Assembly (NCBI RefSeq): GCF_041538045.1
Contig: NZ_JBGOSE010000008.1
Location: 62,001-126,000, forward strand
Origin: Aliiglaciecola sp041538045
Lineage (GTDB): Bacteria; Pseudomonadota; Gammaproteobacteria; Enterobacterales; Alteromonadaceae
DNA length: 64,000 bases
Direction: 5' to 3'
Positions 38,313-46,301 of this stretch are shown here, piece by piece. Within the stretch, counting starts at the first letter, position 1. Every line of letters starts with the position of its first letter. The position numbers were made by a program, and so were the translations under genes. The notes beneath the pieces were generated by a model. The model ran no database searches. It had not been told where the DNA came from and saw only the letters and a program-made list of their open reading frames with translations.

Positions 38313-38629
38313 CTGTCTTATACCTCATCGTATCCCAACATCGGCCAATTAATAGATTTACAGATTATTTTCTACTTTTAATTATTCCATTTTCCCAATT
38401 GTCTTTTTCAATAAAACTAAGAAAGCGCCAAGTAAAAAATCAAGTATAGTCAATTAATATCATAAACTGGAGTTACAAGTCATTTACAATCGTTAAAATT
38501 CACATTAAACTACCATTTATTATCATTTTGACAACAATTTGATTGAAAATGGTTTATTGATTTGCAGCATTGTGATTATCTAATTGTAAACAATAAGATT
38601 TGAGTTTTTTCTGTTTGAAGGGGAGTTAC
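38313..38629. promoter_or_regulatory. Divergent control region of regulator copy 1 and the TRAP operon
   Basis: 317 bases, AT-rich. The segment 38525-38600 has several TTGATT/ATTGTAA-type half-sites (TTTGATTGAAAA, TTATTGATTTG, CTAATTGTAAAC) close to the TRAP start and may hold the DeoR operator. No exact box can be fixed by eye. Confidence 0.35.
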
Positions 38630-39634
38630 ATGCCTAAAAAAAGGGCAATTATTTACAAGCGTTTCAGTTTGTTGTTGCTTGTGGTGATGCTGTTATCGTC
38701 TTGTTCAAAACTCTATGATTCTACAACTACCATTCCTCTTGCTCATACATTAGATGTTAACCATCCAGTTCATGTTGCGCTTTTGCATATGGATAAACGA
38801 TTGCAAGAATTATCTTCAGGACAAATGAAATTGAAAATTTTTCCTTCTGGCCAATTGGGTTCAGAGCGAGAAATTCTTGAGCTGGTTCAAATTGGCAGTT
38901 TGGGCATGACAAAAGTGTCGGCCAGCCCTCTCGAAGCATTTGTACCTAAAATGAAGGTTTTTAGTTTACCGTATTTGTTTAATGACAATAAACATTATTG
39001 GGACACGTTAAATGGTGAAGTGGGTAAAGGGTTATTAAATGAAGGGACTGCATTTCGCATAAAAGGCTTGGGGTATTTCGATGCAGGTAGCAGAAGTTTT
39101 TATTCTTCTGATAATTTAATAAAAACGCCAACTGACCTGAACGGTATGAAAATTCGAGTAATGAACAGTCAATCTGCTGTAGATATGGTTAATACCATTG
39201 GTGGTTCGGCAACTCCAGTAAGCTTCGGTGAATTATACACCGCGCTTCAACAAGGGGTTGTGGATGGAGCAGAGAATAACCCTCCTAGCTTTTACTTTTC
39301 AAAACATTACGAAGTCAGTAAATACTATTTGTTGGACGAACATACCTCGATACCAGATGTAATTATTATTGGTACTCACATTTGGAATAACTTAAATAAC
39401 CAACAACAGGGTTGGTTGTCCCAAGCAATGAGGGAAGCAACGGCTTATCAACGGATTCTATGGAAGGAATCTACGGAACAATCGTTGAAAGCGGTAAAAG
39501 AGGCTGGAGTAGAAATTATTGTCGCTGATAAAAAGCCATTTCAAGAGAGTGTTAAACCAGTCTACGACAACTTAAAAGATCAGGAAATAATTAAATTAGT
39601 AGATGAAATCAAGTTGATAGGGGAACGGCCATGA
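38630..39634 (+). CDS. TRAP transporter solute-binding protein DctP-like, lipoprotein
   Basis: Periplasmic binding component for an organic acid, about 334 residues. ATG 38630 has GGGGAG just upstream. The signal ends in a lipobox LLSSC, so the protein is lipid-anchored rather than free, which is less common for TRAP proteins of Gram-negative bacteria. DctP signatures: KLKIFPSGQLGSEREILELV, LNGMKIRVMNSQ with the Arg that binds the substrate carboxylate, and VSFGELYTALQQGVVDGAEN. It overlaps the small permease gene by four bases. Next to kduD/kduI, an unsaturated uronate or keto-deoxy sugar acid is the likeliest substrate. Confidence 0.92.
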   Translation: MPKKRAIIYKRFSLLLLVVMLLSSCSKLYDSTTTIPLAHTLDVNHPVHVALLHMDKRLQELSSGQMKLKIFPSGQLGSEREILELVQIGSLGMTKVSASPLEAFVPKMKVFSLPYLFNDNKHYWDTLNGEVGKGLLNEGTAFRIKGLGYFDAGSRSFYSSDNLIKTPTDLNGMKIRVMNSQSAVDMVNTIGGSATPVSFGELYTALQQGVVDGAENNPPSFYFSKHYEVSKYYLLDEHTSIPDVIIIGTHIWNNLNNQQQGWLSQAMREATAYQRILWKESTEQSLKAVKEAGVEIIVADKKPFQESVKPVYDNLKDQEIIKLVDEIKLIGERP

Positions 39635-40128
39635 TGCAAGTAAATTTAATGCTTGAAAAACTTGATTATGTCCTAAGCAGGTTATTAGCTTTCATTATGG
39701 TGATATTGGTTGTTGATGTCGCATGGCAGGTGATTACTCGTTTTATTCTGCCAAAACCGAGTTCTTTTACCGAGGAAGTTGCTAGGTTTTTACTTATTTG
39801 GCTTAGTTTATTGGGGGCTGCCTATGCCTATAAGTTGCACGCACATTTAGGGCTCGATATTCTGGTTCGTAAGTTATCTGCAAAGAATGCGTTAAGAGTT
39901 TTTCGCTTTAACTGTTTTTTGGTGGCTATATTCTCCGTTGTGATACTAATTGGTGGTGGAAGTCACTTGGTTTGGTTGACTTGGGTGTTAGGTCAGCAAT
40001 CGCCAGTATTAAACATGCCTATGGCCTATGTTTACGTCGCAATCCCTCTCAGTGGGCTGATATTTTTTATTTACAGTATCTCTTTTATTTTTGCACCAAC
40101 TGATACCAAAGTTGAAGATGCGATATAA
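39631..40128 (+). CDS. TRAP transporter small permease (DctQ-like)
   Basis: 165 residues with four transmembrane segments (about residues 15-35, 50-68, 88-110, 130-150). LPKPSSFTEEVARFLLIWL is the DctQ family core. It bridges the binding protein to the large permease. The start ATGA overlaps the dctP stop, and the large permease begins 29 bases after it. Confidence 0.93.
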   Translation: MMQVNLMLEKLDYVLSRLLAFIMVILVVDVAWQVITRFILPKPSSFTEEVARFLLIWLSLLGAAYAYKLHAHLGLDILVRKLSAKNALRVFRFNCFLVAIFSVVILIGGGSHLVWLTWVLGQQSPVLNMPMAYVYVAIPLSGLIFFIYSISFIFAPTDTKVEDAI

Positions 40129-40157
40129 CAATTTGATCGTTCTCAGGGAAAACCGAA

Positions 40158-41450
40158 GTGATTAGCTTAATTTTATTCTTAGTATTTACGATTCTACTTA
40201 TTATCAATCTACCGATTGCTCTGGCGATTATTTTTGCGACGCTTGTCACTATGCTCTTTACCATTGATACCTTGCCCGCAATCACTACCATAGCCCAGCG
40301 ATTGGCTGTGGGCATTGATAGTTTTGCGCTACTTGCAATTCCTTATTTTATTTTGTCTGGTTATTTGATGGGGCAGGGTGGGATTGCTGCTAGGTTAGTC
40401 AACTTTGCCAAGACCTTAGTTGGTCGGTTGCCTGGCGGACTTGCCTACGTAAACGTTATTTCTTGTGCCTTGTTTGGTTCTATTTCGGGATCTTCTGTTG
40501 CCGCTACCTCAGCCGTAGGAGGTTTTATGATACCGGCAATGGAAAAGGAGGGCTATAACCGTCCTTTTAGTGCTGCCGTCACCGTTACAGCAGCCACCAC
40601 AGGTATGTTAATTCCGCCAAGCAATATATTAATTATATATTCGTTAGCCAGTGGTGGAGTCTCAATTGCAGCCTTGTTCATCGCCGGATACTTGCCCGGA
40701 ATACTCGTCGCATTATTGCTTATGCTGGCGTGTGCACTCTATGTTAAACGCAACAAAATTAAGCCATTAGAAAAAGAAGCGATCGACCCTTTTTGGCCAT
40801 CTTTTATAGGTGCACTGCCTAGTTTGTTGCTTGTATTTGTGATTATTGGTGGAATTATTGGGGGGGTATTTACGCCAACCGAAGCAGGTGTCGTCGCGGT
40901 TTTATATTCGTTGATTTTGTCTGTGGTTATCTATCGGGAATTAAAGATAAGTGATTTATATCCTATTTTGATTAAGTCGGTCATTACCACGTCAATTGTC
41001 ATGCTATTAATTGGTTCATCGTCGGCAATGTCTTGGTTAATGACCTATGAATCTATTCCTCAAGATATAAGCCAACTATTGTTAACCCTGTCAGATAATC
41101 CCTTAATCGTTTTGTTGATCATCAACTTAATACTTCTCGTTATTGGTACTTTTATGGACATGACCCCTGCAGTATTAATATTCACACCTATTTTACTTCC
41201 AGTTGTTGAAAACCTCGGTATATCACCATTGCATTTTGGTATTATAATGATTTTAAACTTATCAATTGGGTTATGCTCACCGCCGGTGGGAAGTGTTTTA
41301 TTTATCGGTTGTAGTATTGCCAAAGTAAATATTACCGAAATAATACGGCCTATTATTCCTCTCTATTTGGCGATGATTGCAGCACTTGTTCTTGTGACTA
41401 TCTTTCCAGCCATTAGTGAATTTTTACCAACACTCCTTGGTTTAATCTAG
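40158..41450 (+). CDS. TRAP transporter large permease (DctM-like)
   Basis: 430 residues with about twelve hydrophobic segments; sodium-driven import channel of the TRAP system. Core motifs of DctM are clear: SGYLMGQGGIAARLVNFAK, GSISGSSVAATSAVGG, TAATTGMLIPPSNILIIYS, FTPTEAGVVAVLYSL and LSIGLCSPPVGSVLFIG. GTG start at 40158 with AGGG upstream. It closes the three-gene TRAP operon and is followed by a strong terminator. Confidence 0.94.
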   Translation: MISLILFLVFTILLIINLPIALAIIFATLVTMLFTIDTLPAITTIAQRLAVGIDSFALLAIPYFILSGYLMGQGGIAARLVNFAKTLVGRLPGGLAYVNVISCALFGSISGSSVAATSAVGGFMIPAMEKEGYNRPFSAAVTVTAATTGMLIPPSNILIIYSLASGGVSIAALFIAGYLPGILVALLLMLACALYVKRNKIKPLEKEAIDPFWPSFIGALPSLLLVFVIIGGIIGGVFTPTEAGVVAVLYSLILSVVIYRELKISDLYPILIKSVITTSIVMLLIGSSSAMSWLMTYESIPQDISQLLLTLSDNPLIVLLIINLILLVIGTFMDMTPAVLIFTPILLPVVENLGISPLHFGIIMILNLSIGLCSPPVGSVLFIGCSIAKVNITEIIRPIIPLYLAMIAALVLVTIFPAISEFLPTLLGLI

Positions 41451-41487
41451 AATATTCAAACGATCATGTGAACATTGATGGTAATAG

Positions 41488-41530
41488 AAACTGAATTAAT
41501 TCCATATGAAAGTGAATTAATTCAGTTTTT
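41488..41530 (+). terminator. Terminator of the TRAP operon
   Basis: Fifteen-base perfect stem (41488-41502 with 41514-41528, core CTGAATTAATTC), eleven-base loop, then a T-run. It starts 37 bases after the large permease stop. Confidence 0.88.
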
Positions 41531-41622
41531 AAACCCGCCACAACTTGTTTCTGCCGCAATGATATAGAGTTAGTTAAATAGCTTTTAGGATGGGAACTGA
41601 AACAGATTGGGAAGGATATAGC

Positions 41623-41664
41623 GCTTTGTATGTTTGTTTTTTCAGCATAACAATCATACAAAGC
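41623..41664 (-). terminator. Hairpin downstream of kduD
   Basis: Ten-base stem GCTTTGTATG/CATACAAAGC with a 22-base loop, about 25 bases past the kduD stop. No T-run on the minus strand, so terminator function is uncertain. Confidence 0.4.
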
Positions 41665-41687
41665 TTATAAAGTTAGCAGAGGATCAT

Positions 41688-42452
41688 TTACCGAGCCATC
41701 CAACCACCATCGACTAACAGTGTATGACCATTTACATAATCCGATGCAGACGACGCTAAAAATATTGCCGCTCCTGCTAAATCTTCAGGTTCTCCCCATC
41801 GACCTGCAGGGATCCTAGCTGATATTGAATCATTGCGCTCTTTGTCTGCTCTTAAAGCAGAGGTATTGTCTGTTGCAAAATACCCAGGAGCTATAGCATT
41901 CACGTTAAGTCCTTTTTCCGCCCATTCATTTGCCAATGCTTTTGTTAATTGCATTACTGCGCCTTTGGACGCGCTATATGCTGGAACCGTAATGCCGCCG
42001 GAAAAACTGAGTAAAGATGCAATATTGATGATTTTTCCACTACCATTTGCCAACATATGTTTGCCTATGCCACGGGAAAGTCTAAACACACCGTTTATAT
42101 TTGCTTCCATTACCAAATCCCAATCTTCATCTGAAAAGTCTTCAGCTGGAGCTCTTCGGATCGTGCCTGCATTATTCACTAAAATATCGACTTTGCCGTA
42201 AGCTGCGATAGCATCATCTACAAGTTTCTTAACTTGTTCGGGTTTATCTTGCTCACATCCCAATGCCACCACTTTGCTAATACCAAGTTTTTCTATTTCT
42301 GCGACTGTTTCCGCTACATTTTCCTTTTTTGACGCTACCGCAATGATATCTGCACCGGCTTTTGCTAAGCCAAGGGCAATCGCGCGCCCTAATCCTCTGC
42401 TTGCGCCAGTAACCAATGCAACTTTGCCGCTAAGATCAAACATATTACTCAT
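41688..42452 (-). CDS. kduD: 2-dehydro-3-deoxy-D-gluconate 5-dehydrogenase
   Basis: NAD(H)-linked short-chain dehydrogenase that reduces 2,5-diketo-3-deoxygluconate to 2-keto-3-deoxygluconate in unsaturated uronate breakdown. About 254 residues. MFDLSGKVALVTGASRGLG is the cofactor fold, LVNNAGTIRR the NNAG motif, and IASLLSFSGG/VPAYSASKGAV the catalytic Ser/Tyr/Lys. HTLLVDGGWMAR closes the chain as usual for KduD. The ATG at 42452 has GGAG eight bases upstream and is preferred to the GTG at 42461. It follows kduI with 14 bases between them, an operon. Confidence 0.92.
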   Translation of the reverse strand: MSNMFDLSGKVALVTGASRGLGRAIALGLAKAGADIIAVASKKENVAETVAEIEKLGISKVVALGCEQDKPEQVKKLVDDAIAAYGKVDILVNNAGTIRRAPAEDFSDEDWDLVMEANINGVFRLSRGIGKHMLANGSGKIINIASLLSFSGGITVPAYSASKGAVMQLTKALANEWAEKGLNVNAIAPGYFATDNTSALRADKERNDSISARIPAGRWGEPEDLAGAAIFLASSASDYVNGHTLLVDGGWMAR

Positions 42453-42466
42453 AAAGCTCACTCCAA

Positions 42467-43297
42467 TTAAAAAATTTCATCTACGGTAAGGTGATCCATA
42501 TCTGTAAACTCTTGGTTTTCACCTCCCATTGCCCAACAAAATGTATATGCATTTGTTCCACAACCACTATGAATTGACCAGCTTGGAGACAATGCGACTT
42601 GTTGATTTCTCATGACTAATGGACGAACATTGTCTGATTCGCCCATAAAGTGAAAAACGATATTCTCAGGGCTTAGAGTGTAATACATATAATATTCACT
42701 TCTTCGTCTGTGAGTATGTGGAGCCATTGTGTTCCATACACTACCAGGTTCAAGACTGGTAAAGCCCATCACTATCTGGCAAGTATCAAGGTTGTCTGGA
42801 CTGATCGCTTGGTAAATTGTGCGTTTGTTTGAGGTTTCCATAGAACCCATTTCTATTTTCTTTGCCATGGATTTGGTGATAAGTTTTGTCGGGTATTCCT
42901 TGTGTGCAGGGTAACTGACAATATAAAATTTTGCAGGGTTATTACTATCTTCGCTCTCGAAGGTAATCTCTTCGTTTCCTCTGCCAATATACAAACTATC
43001 TTCAAATGCTAACGGATACTCTTTTTGGTTGATGGTTATTTTCCCTTTTCCACCAATGTTTAAGACGCCAACTTCTCTTCTTTGGGTGAAATAGGTGCAG
43101 GCCAGTTCTTTGTGCACTGGTAGCTCAAGCGCTTTGTTGACTGGTACAGCTGAAGCGACAACGCCTCTATCTATGTCAGAGTAAGTCATTGGGACTTCAT
43201 CTTCTATAAACAAGTTATCAACTAAAAAACTACTTCTTAGTTCACTGCTGGTCATTCGTTTGTATCTTATATTGTCTGCTGAAACTCTTAAGTCCAT
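42467..43297 (-). CDS. kduI: 4-deoxy-L-threo-5-hexosulose-uronate ketol-isomerase
   Basis: Isomerises the 5-keto product of unsaturated uronates to 2,5-diketo-3-deoxygluconate; cytoplasmic zinc cupin of 276 residues. The metal site is visible as APHTHRRRSEYYMYY (His, His, Glu) with a further His in WSIHSGCGTNAYTF, matching the E. coli spacing. The ATG at 43297 with CTGGAG upstream is preferred to the TTG at 43303. It is the first gene of kduI-kduD, with the second DeoR-type regulator gene 300 bases upstream on the same strand. Confidence 0.95.
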   Translation of the reverse strand: MDLRVSADNIRYKRMTSSELRSSFLVDNLFIEDEVPMTYSDIDRGVVASAVPVNKALELPVHKELACTYFTQRREVGVLNIGGKGKITINQKEYPLAFEDSLYIGRGNEEITFESEDSNNPAKFYIVSYPAHKEYPTKLITKSMAKKIEMGSMETSNKRTIYQAISPDNLDTCQIVMGFTSLEPGSVWNTMAPHTHRRRSEYYMYYTLSPENIVFHFMGESDNVRPLVMRNQQVALSPSWSIHSGCGTNAYTFCWAMGGENQEFTDMDHLTVDEIF

Positions 43298-43597
43298 ACT
43301 CAACTCCAGATAAATTTTAGGTGTTAAAAATAGCGATAATTCATGATGTCTTATTTAGAGTAGTTAACATCAGGTTTTTGTTATCGGGCTCTGTAAATCA
43401 ATAGTGATAATATACAGTCAAATTGGATTAATATAAAGCAAAGCGTGTCATTTGAGGGCGAGGTTGAAAGCATAACATATGAAAGTGTTATTTTGAGTAG
43501 TTGTTATTGTGAGAAATTAAATAAGTTACAGGTCTTTACAAACGTTATTCATCAAAACTAAAAATGTAAAAAGCTAATATTCCACAGGGCATATCTT
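43298..43597. promoter_or_regulatory. Upstream region of kduI-kduD
   Basis: 300 bases between regulator copy 2 and kduI, both on the minus strand. It should hold the kduI promoter and a DeoR-type operator. TAAATCAATAGTGATAATAT near 43394 is the only stretch with half-site character. Nothing firm. Confidence 0.3.
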
Positions 43598-44395
43598 TTA
43601 TTTGCTATCTGGAACAGAAACTGTAATTACTTGAATTTCGTGCTTTTCAAAAAACTCTAAAAATCGAGGTTCAACGTTGCTGTCAGTAATAAGAACATCA
43701 ACTTTATCAAGAGAACATAAAATCAAAGAACTACGTTTACCAATTTTAGAACTATCAGCTAGAACAATTAGTTGATCGGCCTGTTTTAGTAGCTTTTGCT
43801 CTGAAAGTACTAGCATAGGGTCTGTTTCCATCAAGCCAAACTCACCAATAGCTGGTGTACCCATAAACATTTTGCTACCGTGGTAGTTAGAGATACCATC
43901 ATTTTCAAATGAACTTAAAATGATACTCTGTTTTCTGTATAGCTCGCCGCCTGGAAGGGTTACTTGGTTGTCCGAATTATCGGCTAACTCCTGAGCTAGA
44001 GCAAAAGAATTCGTCAGTATATTTAAGTGTCGACTGGCAAGCGCGTTTTTCATCATAAAAGTGCTACTCCCACCATTAATAATGATGGATTCGCCTTCTT
44101 CACACAGAGATACTGCCTTTTCCGCAATTAGCGCTTTGATGTCTTTATTTTGTTCAGTATCCGCCAGAAATACCGATCCCTTCAGATGCCTGCGCTCGTG
44201 GATTTGAGACGAAACATTATTTGACTGTGCACCACCTCTTATTTTAGTCAACGCTTTTCTTTTTGAAAGTTTAGTAATATCGCGTCGTATCGTTGCTTCA
44301 GAAGCTTTTAGCTTATTGGATAGAACTGGAACGGATGCATAGCCCATTTCGGCGAGTAACTCTAAAAGCAAATGATGTCTTTGTTTTTCAAGCAT
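43598..44395 (-). CDS. DeoR-family transcriptional regulator (UlaR-like), copy 2
   Basis: 265 residues, paralogue of the regulator at 37527 (roughly half identical by eye). Winged-helix motif KASEATIRRDITKLSKRKA, effector domain SIIINGGSSTFMMKNAL and QLIVLADSSKIGKRSSLILC. The DNA-recognition helices of the two copies are nearly the same (SEATIRRDI.KLS), so they may read the same or overlapping operators, while the effector domains differ more. It lies upstream of kduI-kduD and reads in the same direction. Confidence 0.9.
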   Translation of the reverse strand: MLEKQRHHLLLELLAEMGYASVPVLSNKLKASEATIRRDITKLSKRKALTKIRGGAQSNNVSSQIHERRHLKGSVFLADTEQNKDIKALIAEKAVSLCEEGESIIINGGSSTFMMKNALASRHLNILTNSFALAQELADNSDNQVTLPGGELYRKQSIILSSFENDGISNYHGSKMFMGTPAIGEFGLMETDPMLVLSEQKLLKQADQLIVLADSSKIGKRSSLILCSLDKVDVLITDSNVEPRFLEFFEKHEIQVITVSVPDSK

Positions 44396-45045
44396 TTAAT
44401 TAACCCTTTTTACAATATCTTAATATCCTAACCTAATTTGACGATTAAAGACATAATGTGAAAACTATTTATTTAATTATCTAAATAGTAAAATAGTAAA
44501 ATAGTAAAGTTTAGCAATCTGGTTTGCCTAGGTTCTTTGATGTGTTTATATATCATTTACTCTTCTGTAATAACCTTTTTTAGCCATTTTGATGTCCATA
44601 AAAGATGTTGGAATAATAGCGAAAAGTGCGGGCACTATAGTTCTGTATGCATTAACCGATTGAAGTGCCCACAACGTGAGTATTGGCTAATTTTACATAT
44701 AAACATTGCTTTTTCAGATAGTGACAGCAGACAGTTTAAGACAATTAGAATGATAAGAGCTTGAGTTGATAGAAGATAGACTGAAAATGTGACCATTTAT
44801 AGTCCTAAGCTTCATCTCTGCTTTTCTTAGTCAAAGTTTTTGTGTTTTCACCTTTATTTAATTAATTTACAAGCAACAGTTATCCATCCTTAGACCTTTT
44901 TACAATTGAGTTAATTAGGCCTAGGTCGAACTCATCAATTATTCCGTGCAAATTAAAAGCGCTAATGTTTAGTAGATTAGGAACGTCACTCAATATAAAC
45001 AGATTAATTTGGGTTTTAGGGTTGACCTTATATCCCTCACAACTT
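44396..45045. other. Intergenic boundary between the sugar locus and core genes
   Basis: About 650 bases. It holds a small tandem repeat (AAATAGTA-type octamer, about three copies at 44482-44508) upstream of regulator copy 2. A 75-codon frame at 44537-44764 has no ribosome-binding site or recognisable domain and is probably not a gene. TTGACC at 45022-45027 with TAATCT 17 bases later (45045-45050) is a possible promoter of the Fur-boxed gene. Confidence 0.4.
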
Positions 45046-45076
45046 AATCTAATTGATAATGATTATCAATTAGATT
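45046..45076 (+). promoter_or_regulatory. Fur box, long near-perfect palindrome
   Basis: A 31-base inverted repeat: two arms of 15 perfectly complementary bases around one central base at 45061, with core TTGATAATGATTATCAA. This is a classical ferric-uptake-regulator site. It lies just past the likely -10 box and just before the FagA-like gene, so iron-replete Fur should repress it strongly. Confidence 0.92.
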
Positions 45077-45113
45077 GGTGGGTATGTATTGTTTTACATT
45101 TACGAGTTTAGAG

Positions 45114-45482
45114 ATGGAAGTGAAAAACCCTTCCAAAGATTCCGAACTTGAGTTAATAAATCGGTATGTTCACGCTGGATTAGAAAGAGCTAAAGGAATG
45201 TGCGATAGCCAAGATACCAAGGCTGCACATTTACGTATCTTAGATACTTTATTGAATGTGGTTTGTGATAGTCTGCTGTCCATAGCGTGGCGTAAATATT
45301 GTTTTCGCATGATTCAGCGACTTAAACCTTTGTTGTTTGAGATATTAGAAAGCCGACAATATCATCGAATAATTGCTGATATTACAATTCTTTATAACTA
45401 CTTTATTGAGGATACCCACAACAACGGCATACTCAAAAACAGTGGCTCTCAAATTTTTTATTTTAATCCATCACGCAAATAA
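45114..45482 (+). CDS. FagA-like small protein, Fur-regulated
   Basis: About 122 residues, all helical in appearance, no signal or membrane segment. It runs MEVKNPSKDSELELINRYVH, then RILDTLLNVVCDSLLSIAWR and RMIQRLKPLLFEI. This pattern (LINxYxxxG ... LLDxxxDxxLxxxWRxxCLxxxxxPL) recalls FagA, the iron-repressed small protein found with fumC and sodA in Pseudomonas. The similarity is from memory and modest. The strong Fur box directly upstream supports an iron-starvation role. The frame begins at 45075 inside the Fur box, so ATG 45114 (or 45084) must be the start. No fumC or sodA follows; a broken small frame does. Confidence 0.6.
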   Translation: MEVKNPSKDSELELINRYVHAGLERAKGMCDSQDTKAAHLRILDTLLNVVCDSLLSIAWRKYCFRMIQRLKPLLFEILESRQYHRIIADITILYNYFIEDTHNNGILKNSGSQIFYFNPSRK

Positions 45483-45504
45483 TCAAAATCGAGAGGAGCT
45501 TAGC

Positions 45505-45610
45505 ATGTCATATTTCCAATTTGATGCCCAAGCCACCAAGTCTGGATGAGGACCACCCTAAAGAAGCATTTCAACAAGTAAATGTGTTAACTGATTATAC
45601 TAAACTCTAA
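45505..45610 (+). pseudogene. Small frameshifted reading frame after the FagA-like gene
   Basis: GAGGAG is followed by ATG 45505 and MSYFQFDAQATKSG, then a stop at 45547-45549. In another frame the text continues LDEDHPKEAFQQVNVLTDYT and stops at 45608-45610. The good ribosome-binding site and the acidic, gene-like continuation suggest a small gene of about 35 residues broken by one indel, in the same Fur-controlled operon. I do not recognise the protein. A sequencing indel could give the same picture. Confidence 0.4.
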
Positions 45611-45650
45611 TTTCAAGAGAGTCAGTATCAATATGTGGACTATCTACTTT

Positions 45651-45800
45651 TTAGTTTTCAGCGTCATTCGCCGCGTCTTGAATCGCATCTCCTGCGCTTT
45701 CGATATCTTCACCTGCACCCTCGATAGTGGCACAACCGCAAAGCACTAAAAAAGTAAGTGTTATCGTAACAAGAATTTTAAGTTTTGACTGTAAGCTCAT
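45651..45800 (-). CDS. Entericidin-like small lipoprotein
   Basis: 49 residues. MSLQSKLKILVTITLTFLVL is a signal followed by the lipobox CGC, then ATIEGAGEDIESAGDAIQDA, the acidic/Ala helix characteristic of the entericidin A/B family of tiny outer-membrane lipoproteins. The family is defined by entericidin A/B of E. coli, an antidote/toxin pair; most homologues outside the enterics are uncharacterised. Only one copy is present here. Start ATG at 45800; no strong ribosome-binding site. Confidence 0.85.
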   Translation of the reverse strand: MSLQSKLKILVTITLTFLVLCGCATIEGAGEDIESAGDAIQDAANDAEN

Positions 45801-46014
45801 AATATCGCCTCACTGTGGTTTAATAATTAAAGATTCCCCTGTATTTTTTTCAAAGCGAGTATAGTGCCAATTAGTAACCGTATGAAATTTATGGTTTTTT
45901 TATTAATCTAGTTGACATCAACAATATGCGCTTTGCTATTTTTTCACTAAGTTTGGAATAATTTACACGGTAAGTTGATGCAGCTAAATCAAAGCAAAAT
46001 GGTTGCTGCCAAAT

Positions 46015-46260
46015 CTAACTGCGTTGTTGTCGATAACGGTGATAGATTTTTCCCCATCGCCATGACAGTCCTAAGTCACTTAGTTTTGAATGGATCTCAC
46101 TGGGTTGATCGGCACTGTGAATAGGTAGGTCCGAGGATAAATAGCGCACTTGCCAAATGCCGATATTTGCATCCCGCTGGAACTGAATTTTACCAATCAA
46201 TTGATTTTGCTTATAAACAAAACAGGTACGTTGGGAGTATCGAATATTATTAGTTAACAT
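46015..46260 (-). CDS. Small protein of unknown function
   Basis: 81 residues, basic, rich in Tyr, Trp and Arg (NIGIWQVRYLSSDLP, LGLSWRWGKIYHRYRQQRS). No signal, membrane segment or motif recognised. It starts 41 bases after the DUF3080 gene stop on the same strand and may be the last gene of that unit. It has gene-like amino-acid use, but I cannot support a function. Confidence 0.5.
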   Translation of the reverse strand: MLTNNIRYSQRTCFVYKQNQLIGKIQFQRDANIGIWQVRYLSSDLPIHSADQPSEIHSKLSDLGLSWRWGKIYHRYRQQRS

Positions 46261-46301
46261 GACTGTTATTATATACAGTTGTTTGGGCTGGGCTAGACTT
46301 T

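Noticed and set aside
44482..44508. Octamer repeat as a functional element
   Set aside because: Only about three imperfect AT-rich copies; chance or simple slippage is enough to explain it.
44537..44764. 75-codon open frame as a gene
   Set aside because: No ribosome-binding site, no recognisable domain, Cys/Phe/Tyr-rich chance-like composition in AT-rich DNA.
45075..45113. FagA-like gene starting at TTG 45075
   Set aside because: That start lies inside the Fur palindrome and before any ribosome-binding site.
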